From the NCBI GenBank assembly GCA_958298945.1, contig OY282608.1, forward strand, positions 16,159,933 through 16,223,932: a DNA stretch of 64,000 nt, given 5' to 3'. Positions 57,111 through 64,000 of this stretch are shown here, one piece after another. Positions within the stretch are counted from its first letter, which is position 1. Each line of letters starts with the position of its first letter. Source of the stretch: Atherix ibis. Its lineage: Eukaryota; Arthropoda; Insecta; Diptera; Athericidae. A program made the position numbers and the translations under genes. A model generated the notes under the pieces. It ran no database searches, was not told the origin of the DNA, and was given only the letters and a program-made list of their open reading frames with translations.

Positions 57111-59990
57111 CCAACAAACCAACAAGCCAACAAGCCACCAACCCAACAAGCCAACAAACCAACAAACCAACAAACCAACAAACCAACAAACCAACAAACC
57201 AACAAGCCAACAAACCAACAAGCCAACAAGCCAACAAACCAACAAACCAACAAACCAACAAACCAACAAACCAACAAACGACCAAACTCAACAAGCCAAC
57301 AAACCAACAAACAAATAAACCAACACCCCAAAAAACCAACAAACCAAAAAACCAACAAACCAACAAACCAACAAACCAACATACCAACAAGCCAACAAGC
57401 CAACAAACCAACAAACCAAAAAACCAACAAACCAACAAACCAACAAGCCAACAAACCAACAAAACAACAAACCAAGTAACCAACAAACCAACAAACCATC
57501 AAACGAACAAAGCAACAAACCAACAAGCCAACAAGCCAACAAACCAAGTAACCAAAAAGCCAACAAACTAACAAACCAACAAGCCAACAAGCCAACAAAC
57601 CAACAAACCAACAAACCAACAAACCAACAAGCCAACAAACCAACAAACAAATAAACCAACAAACCAAAAAACCAACATACCAACAAACCAACAAACCAAC
57701 AAACCAACAAACCAACAAACCAACAAGCCAACAAGCCAACAAACCAACAAACCAACAAACCAACAAGCCAACAAACCAACAAGCCAACAAGCCAACAAAC
57801 CAACAAACCAAGTAACCAAAAAGCCAACAAACTAACAAACCAACAAGCCAACAAGCCAACAAACCAACAAACCAAAAAACCAACAAACCAACAAACCAAC
57901 AAGCCAACAAACCAACAAAACAACAAACCAAGTAACCAACAAACCAACAAACCATCAAACGAACAAAGCAACAAACCAACAAGCCAACAAGCCAACAAAC
58001 CAAGTAACCAAAAAGCCAACAAACTAACAAACCAACAAGCCAACAAGCCAACAAACCAACAAACCAACAAACCAACAAATCAACAAGCCAACAAACCAAC
58101 AAACAAATAAACCAACAAACCAACAAACCAAAAAACCAACAAACCAACAAACCAACAAACCAACAAACCAACAAACCAACAAGCCAACAAGCCAACAAAC
58201 CAACAAACCAAGTAACCAAAAAGCTAACAAACTAACAAACCAACAAGCCAACAAGCCAACAAACCAACAAACCAACAAACCAACAAACCAACAAACCAAC
58301 AAGCCAACAAACCAACAAACAAATAAACCAACAAACCAACAAACCAACAAGCCAACAAGCCAACAAACCAACAAACCAAGTAATCAAAAAGCCAACAAAC
58401 TAACAAATCAACAAGCCAACAAACCAACAAGCCAACAAGTCAACAAACCAACAAACCAACAAAGCAACAAACCAAAAAACCAACAAACCAAAAAACCAAC
58501 AAACCAACAAACCATCAGACGAACAAAGCAACAAGCCAACAAGCCGACAAACCAACAAACCAACAAGCCAACAAACCAACAAACCAACAAGCCAACAAGC
58601 CAACAAACCAACAAACCAACAAGCCAACAAACCAACAAACCAACAAGCCAACAAACTAACAAACCAACAAACCAACAAACCAACAAACCAACAAACCAAC
58701 AAACTAACAAAGCAACAAGCCAACAAACCAACAAACCAACAAACCAACAAGCCAACAAGCCAACAAACCAACAAACCAACAAACCAACAAGCCAACAAAC
58801 CAACAAGCCAACAAACCAACTAACCAACAAGCCAACAAGCCAACAAACCAACAAACCAACAAACCAACAAGCCAACAAACCAACAAACCAACAAGCCAAC
58901 AAGCCAACAAACCAACAAACCAACAAACCAACAAGCCAACAAGCCAACAAACCAACCAACAAATAAACCAACAAACCAACAAACCAATAAACCAACAAGC
59001 CAACAAGCCAACAAACCAACAAACCAACAAGCCAACAATCCAACAAACCAACAAACCAAGTAACCAAACCAAACCAACAAAACCAACTAGCCAACAAGCC
59101 AACAAACTAACAAACCAACAAGCCAACAAACCATCAAACCAACAAACCAACAAGCCCACAAGCCAACAAACCAACAAACCAACAAGCCAACAAACCAAAA
59201 AACCAACAAACCAAAAAACCAACAAACCAACAAACTATCAAACAAACAAAGCAACAAGCCAACAAGCCGACAAACCAACAAACCAACAAGCCAACAAACC
59301 AAAAAACCAACAAACCAACAAGCCAACAAGCCAACAAACCAACAAACCAACAAGCCAACAAACCAACAAATCAACAAGCCAACAAACCAACAAACCAACA
59401 AACCAATAAACCAACAAACCAACAAACTAACAAAGCAACAAGCCAACAAACCAACAAACCAACAAATCAACAAGCCAACAAGCCAACAAACCAACAAACC
59501 AACAAACCAACAAGCCAACAAACCAACAAGCCAACAAACCAACAAACCAACAAGCCAACAAGCCAACAAATCAACAAACCAACAAACCAACAAGCCAACA
59601 AACCAACAAACCAACAAACCAACAAGCCAACAAGCCAACAAACCAACAAACCAACAAACCAACAAGCCAACAAGCCAACAAACCAACCAACAAATAAACC
59701 AACAAACCAACAAACCAATAAACCAACAAGCCAACAAGCCAACAAACCAACAAACCAACAAGCCAACAATCCAACAAACCAACAAACCAAGTAACCAAAA
59801 AGCCAACAAACTAACAAACCAACAAGCCAAAAAACCAACAAGCCAACAAGCCAACAAACCAACAAACCAACAAACCAACAAAGCAACAAACCAACAAACT
59901 AACAAACCAACAAACCAACAAACTAACAAACCAACATGCCAACAAACCAAAAAACCAACAAGCCAACAAATCAACAAACCAACAAACCAA
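57111..59990. repeat. Family D block with AAGTAACC and a 456-bp duplication
   Basis: CCAAGTAACC becomes frequent here. GTAACC at 57476 and 57932, and GTAACCAAAAAGCC at 57548 and 58004, are both 456 bp (57 octamers) apart, each pair carrying CCATCAAACG and AAAGCAAC. A separate module of about 117 bp beginning CCAACCAACAAATAAACC starts at 58952, 59683 and 62962 and ends in CCAAGTAACC. Confidence 0.8.
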
Positions 59991-61117
59991 CAAACCAACT
60001 AGCCAACAAGCCAACAAACTAACAAACCAACAAGCCAACAAACCAACAAACCAATAAACCAACAAGCCCACAAGCCAACAAACCAACAAACCAACAAGCC
60101 AACAAACCAACAAACCAACAAACCAACAAGCCAACAAACCAACAAGCCAACAAACCAACAAACCAACAAACCAACAAGCCAACAAACCAACAAACAGATA
60201 AACCAACAAACCAACAAACCAACAAACCAACAAACCAACAAGCAAACAAACCAACAAACAAATAAACCAACAAACCAAAAAACCAACAAACCAACAAACC
60301 AACAAACCAACAAACCAACAAACCAACAAACAAACAAACCAACAAACCAACAAGCCAACAAGCCAACATGCCAACAAACCAACAAACTAATTAACAAACA
60401 AGCCAACAAACCAACAAACCAACAAACCAATAAGCCAACAAACCAACAAGCCAACAAACCAACAAACCAACAAACCAACAAGCCAACAAGCCACCAAACC
60501 AACAAACTAACAAACCAAGTAACCAACAAACCAACATGCCAACAAACCAACAAACTAAGTAACCAACAATCCAACAAACCAACAAACCAAGAAGCCAACA
60601 AACCAACAAACCAACAAGCCAACAAACCAACAAACAAATGAACCAACAAACCAACAAACCAACAAACCAACAAACCAACAAGCCAACAAACCACCAAACC
60701 AACTAACCAACAAACCAACAAACCAACAAACCAACAAACTAACAAGCCAACAAACCAACATGCCAACAAACCAACAAACTAAGTAACCAACAAGCCAACA
60801 AACCAACAAACCAACAAACCAACAAGCCAACAAACCAACAAACCAACAAACCAACAAACCAACAAGCCAACAAACCAACAAACCAACAAGCCAACAACCA
60901 ACAAACCAACAAACCAAAAAACCAACAAACCAACAAACCAACAAACCAACAAGCCAACAAACCAACAAGCCAACAAACCAACGAACCAACAAACCAACAA
61001 ACCATGTAACCAAAACGCCAACAAACTAACAAACCAACAAGCCAACAAACCAACAAGCCAACAAACCAACAAACTAACAAACCAACATGCCAACAAATCA
61101 AAAAACCAACAAGCCAA
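59991..61117. repeat. 1127-bp duplication, copy 1
   Basis: CAGATA at 60195, a 7-bp unit inside GCCAACAACC at 60890 and GTAAC followed by CAAAACGCC at 61006 recur 1127 bp later. 1127 is 141 octamers minus 1, explained by that 7-bp CCAACAA unit. The left part shows larger offsets (CTAGCC at 59999/61150, 1151), that is three extra octamers. Confidence 0.8.
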
Positions 61118-62244
61118 CAAATCAACAAACCAACAAACCAACAAACCAACTAGCCAACAAGCCAACAAACTAACAAACCAACAAGCCAACAAACCAACAA
61201 ACCAACAAACCAACAAGCCCACAAGCCAACAAACCAACAAACCAACAAACCAACAAGCAAACAAACCAACAAGCCAACAAACCAACAAACCAACAAACCA
61301 ACATGCCAACAAACCAACAAACAGATAAACCAACAAACCAACAAACCAACAAACCAACAAACCAACAAGCAAACAAACCAACAAACAAATAAACCAACAA
61401 ACCAAAAAACCAACAAACCAACAAACCAACAAACTAACAAACCAACAAACCAACAAACCAACAAACAAACAAACCAACAAACCAACAAGCCAACAAGCCA
61501 ACATGCCAACAAACCAACAAACTAAGTAACAAACAAGCCAACAAACCAACAAACCAACAAGCCAACAAACCAACAAGCCAACAAACCAACAAACCAACAA
61601 ACCAACAAGCCAACAAGCCACCAAACCAACAAACTAACAAACCAAGTAACCAACAAACCAACATGCCAACAAACCAACAAACTAAGTAACCAACAATCCA
61701 ACAAACCAACAAACCAAGAAGCCAACAAACCAACAAACCAACAAGCCAACAAACCAACAAACAAATGAACCAACAAACCAACAAACCAACAAACTAACAA
61801 ACCAACAAGCCAACAACCCACCAAACCAACTAACCAACAAACCAACAAACCAACAAACCAACAAACTAACAAGCCAACAAGCCAACATGCCAACAAACCA
61901 ACAAACTAAGTAACCAACAAGCCAACAAATCAACAAACCAACAAACCAACAAGCCAACAAACCAACAAACCAACAAACCAACAAACCAACAAGCCAACAA
62001 ACCAACAAACCAACAAGCCAACAACCAACAAACCAACAAACCAAAAAACCAACAAACCAACAAACCAACAAACCAACAAGCCAACAAACCAACAAGCCAA
62101 CAAACCAACGAACCAACAAACCAACAAACCAAGTAACCAAAACGCCAACAAACTAACAAACCAACAAGCCAACAAACCAACAAGCCAACAAACAAACAAA
62201 CCAACAAACCAACAAACCAACAAACCAATAAACCAACAAACCAA
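61118..62244. repeat. 1127-bp duplication, copy 2
   Basis: CAGATA at 61322, GCCAACAACC at 62017 and GTAACCAAAACGCC at 62133 match the preceding copy. At 61006 copy 1 reads CCATGTAACC where this copy reads CCAAGTAACC. Confidence 0.8.
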
Positions 62245-64000
62245 CAAACCAACAAACCAACAAACCAACAAACCAACAAACCAACAAACCAACAAACCAA
62301 CAAACCAACAAACCAACAAACCAACAAACGAACAAACCAACAAACCAACAAACAAACAACCCAACAAACGAACAAACCAACAAACCAACAAACCAACAAA
62401 CCAACAAACCAACAAACCAACAAACCAACAAGCCAACAAACCAACAAACCAACAAGTCACCAAGCAAACAAACCAACAAACCAACAAACCAACAAACAAA
62501 CAAATCAACAAACCAACAAACCAACAAACCAACAAACCAACAAACCAAAAAACCAATAAACCAACACACCAACAAACCAACAAACCAACAAACCAACAAG
62601 CCAACAAACCAACAAACCAACAAGCCAACAAGCCAACAAAATAACAAACCAACAACCCAACAAGCCAACAAATCAACAAACCAACAAATCAACAAACCAA
62701 CAAACCAACAAACCAACAAACCAACAAACAAATAAACCAACAAACCAACAAACCAAACAAACCAACAAACCAACAAACCAACAAACCAACAAACCAACAA
62801 ACGAACAAACCAACAAACCAACAAACAAACAACCCAACAAACGAACAAACCAACAAACCAACAAACCAACAAACCAACAAACCAACAAACCAACAAACCA
62901 ACAAACCAAAAAACCAACAAGCCAACAAACCAACAAACCAACAAGCCAACAAGCCAACAAACCAACCAACAAATAAACCAACAAACCAACAAACCAATAA
63001 ACCAACAAGCCAACAAGCCAACAAACCAACAAACCAACAAGCCAACAATCCAACAAACCAACAAACCAAGTAACCAAAAAGCCAACAAACTAACAAACCA
63101 ACAAGCCAAAAAACCAACAAACCAACAAACCAACAAGCCCACAAGCCAACAAACCAACAAACCAACAAACCAACAAGCAAACAAACCAACAAGCCAACAA
63201 ACCAACAAACCAACAAACCAACATGCCAACAAACCAACAAACAGATAAACCAACAAACCAACAAACCAACAAACCAACAAACCAACAAGCAAACAAACCA
63301 ACAAACAAATAAACCAACAAACCAAAAAACCAACAAACCAACAAACCAACAAACCAACAAACAAACAAACCAACAAACCAACAAGCCAACAAGCCAACAT
63401 GCCAACAAACCAACAAACTAAGTAACAAACAAGCCAACAAACCAACAAACCAACAAACCAACAAGCCAACAAACCAACAAGCCAACAAACCAACAAACCA
63501 ACAAACCAACAAGCCAACAAGCCACCAAACCAACAAACTAACAAACCAAGTAACCAACAAACCAACATGCCAACAAACCAACAAACTAAGTAACCAACAA
63601 TCCAACAAACCAACAAACCAAGAAGCCAACAAACCAACAAACCAACAAGCCAACAAACCAACAAACAAATGAACCAACAAACCAACAAACCAACAAACCA
63701 ACAAACCAACAAGCCAACAACCCACCAAACCAACTAACCAACAAACCAACAAACCAACAAACCAACAAACTAACAAGCCAACAAGCCAACATGCCAACAA
63801 ACCAACAAACTGAGTAACCAACAAGCCAACAAATCAACAAACCAACAAACCAACAAGCCAACAAACCAACAAACCAACAAACCAACAAACCAACAAGCCA
63901 ACAAACCAACAAACCAACAAGCCAACAACCAACAAACCAACAAACCAAAAAACCAACAAACCAACAAACCAACAAACCAACAAGTCAACAAACCAACAAG
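62245..64000. repeat. Family D end block, partial third copy running off the window
   Basis: CAGATA at 63242 is 1920 bp after 61322, and GCCAACAACC at 63921 is 1904 bp after 62017, so a third copy starts near 63.1 kb and is cut by the window end. A 9-bp unit CCAAACAAA lies at 62753-62761. Nearly unbroken CCAACAAA occupies about 62.22-62.33 kb. No gene is present. Confidence 0.8.

Larger units (their letters stand above)
1..64000. repeat. CCAACAAA octanucleotide satellite array (whole window)
   Basis: Every line of the window reads as head-to-tail CCAACAAA on the + strand, always in the same orientation. Variants are mostly single substitutions: CCAACAAG is the commonest, then CGAACAAA, CAAACAAA, CTAACAAA, CCAATAAA and CCAAAAAA. 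Units of other lengths (5, 7, 9, 10 bp) are rare and local. The + strand is nearly free of T and poor in G, so the duplex has one A/C strand and one G/T strand. CpG occurs mainly in CGAACAAA variants. Neither end of the array lies in the window. No stretch of unique sequence, however short, that could hold a gene was found. Function is unknown; satellite DNA is the only supportable call. Confidence 0.99.

Noticed and set aside
1..64000. Multi-pass membrane protein suggested by the hydrophobic LLVCWFVG repeat
   Set aside because: Hydrophobicity follows from G/T-only codons. No non-repeat region, charged loop pattern or conserved family feature supports a real protein.
1..64000. Telomere repeat
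   Set aside because: TTTGTTGG has a G/T strand like telomeres, but it is not TTAGGG, TTTAGGG, TTAGG or another telomeric repeat known to me, it is heavily variant, and no chromosome end is visible.
1..64000. CRISPR array
   Set aside because: There are no unique spacers; repeats are contiguous octamers.
1..64000. tRNA, rRNA, hairpin terminator or other structured RNA
   Set aside because: A strand made of A and C cannot form stems, and I found no inverted repeat or T-rich terminator context.

Overview
The window is one tandem-repeat array with no flanking unique sequence. From base 1 to base 64000 the + strand is built from the octamer CCAACAAA (TTTGTTGG on the - strand), about 8000 units if the spacing holds throughout. 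Most units are exact or one substitution away (CCAACAAG, CGAACAAA, CAAACAAA, CTAACAAA, CCAATAAA, CCAAAAAA, ACAACAAA). I see no protein gene, RNA gene, transposon, CRISPR array, origin, promoter or terminator. The + strand is almost only A and C, so it cannot form stems with itself, which is consistent with finding no structured RNA.

Long open frames occur all over both strands but are a property of the repeat. Eight is coprime with three, so the three frames of a strand read the same octapeptide: LVCWFVGL on the - strand and NKPTNQQT on the + strand. Neither perfect repeat contains a stop codon. Many apparent starts are TTG codons that occur inside the unit. None should be annotated as a gene.

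The organism cannot be named from this sequence. Tens of kilobases of one short simple repeat, with nested higher-order duplications, indicate satellite DNA of a eukaryotic genome assembled from long reads. Whether it is centromeric, subtelomeric or interstitial cannot be told, because no flank is present.

The real information is the higher-order organisation, readable from rare variant units used as landmarks. About 1-1.4, 4.0-5.1 and 5.1-12.9 kb: family A (768/776-bp modules and a near-identical 3.88-kb tandem duplication). 1.4-4.0 kb: a CCTAC module duplicated at 1042 bp, ending in a 14-A tract. 12.9-14.3 kb: transition. 14.3-22.1 kb: family B, about 3.14-3.16 kb period. 22.1-28.1 kb: a 1296-bp tandem duplication plus a later partial copy. 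28.1-32.9 kb: mixed block with GATC cassettes. 32.9-36.1 kb: a 1595-bp duplication. 36.1-57.1 kb: family C, marked by a 5-bp CCAAG unit, a 7-bp CCAAAAA unit and an A-rich module, with a 3.38-kb tandem duplication at about 41.4-48.2 kb. 57.1-64.0 kb: family D, with a 456-bp duplication and a 1127-bp duplication, continuing past the window end.

The pattern, in which each rare variant is shared within one domain and spaced by exact long periods, fits repeated unequal exchange or replication slippage of blocks much longer than the octamer. Some duplications look recent because sampled stretches are almost identical.
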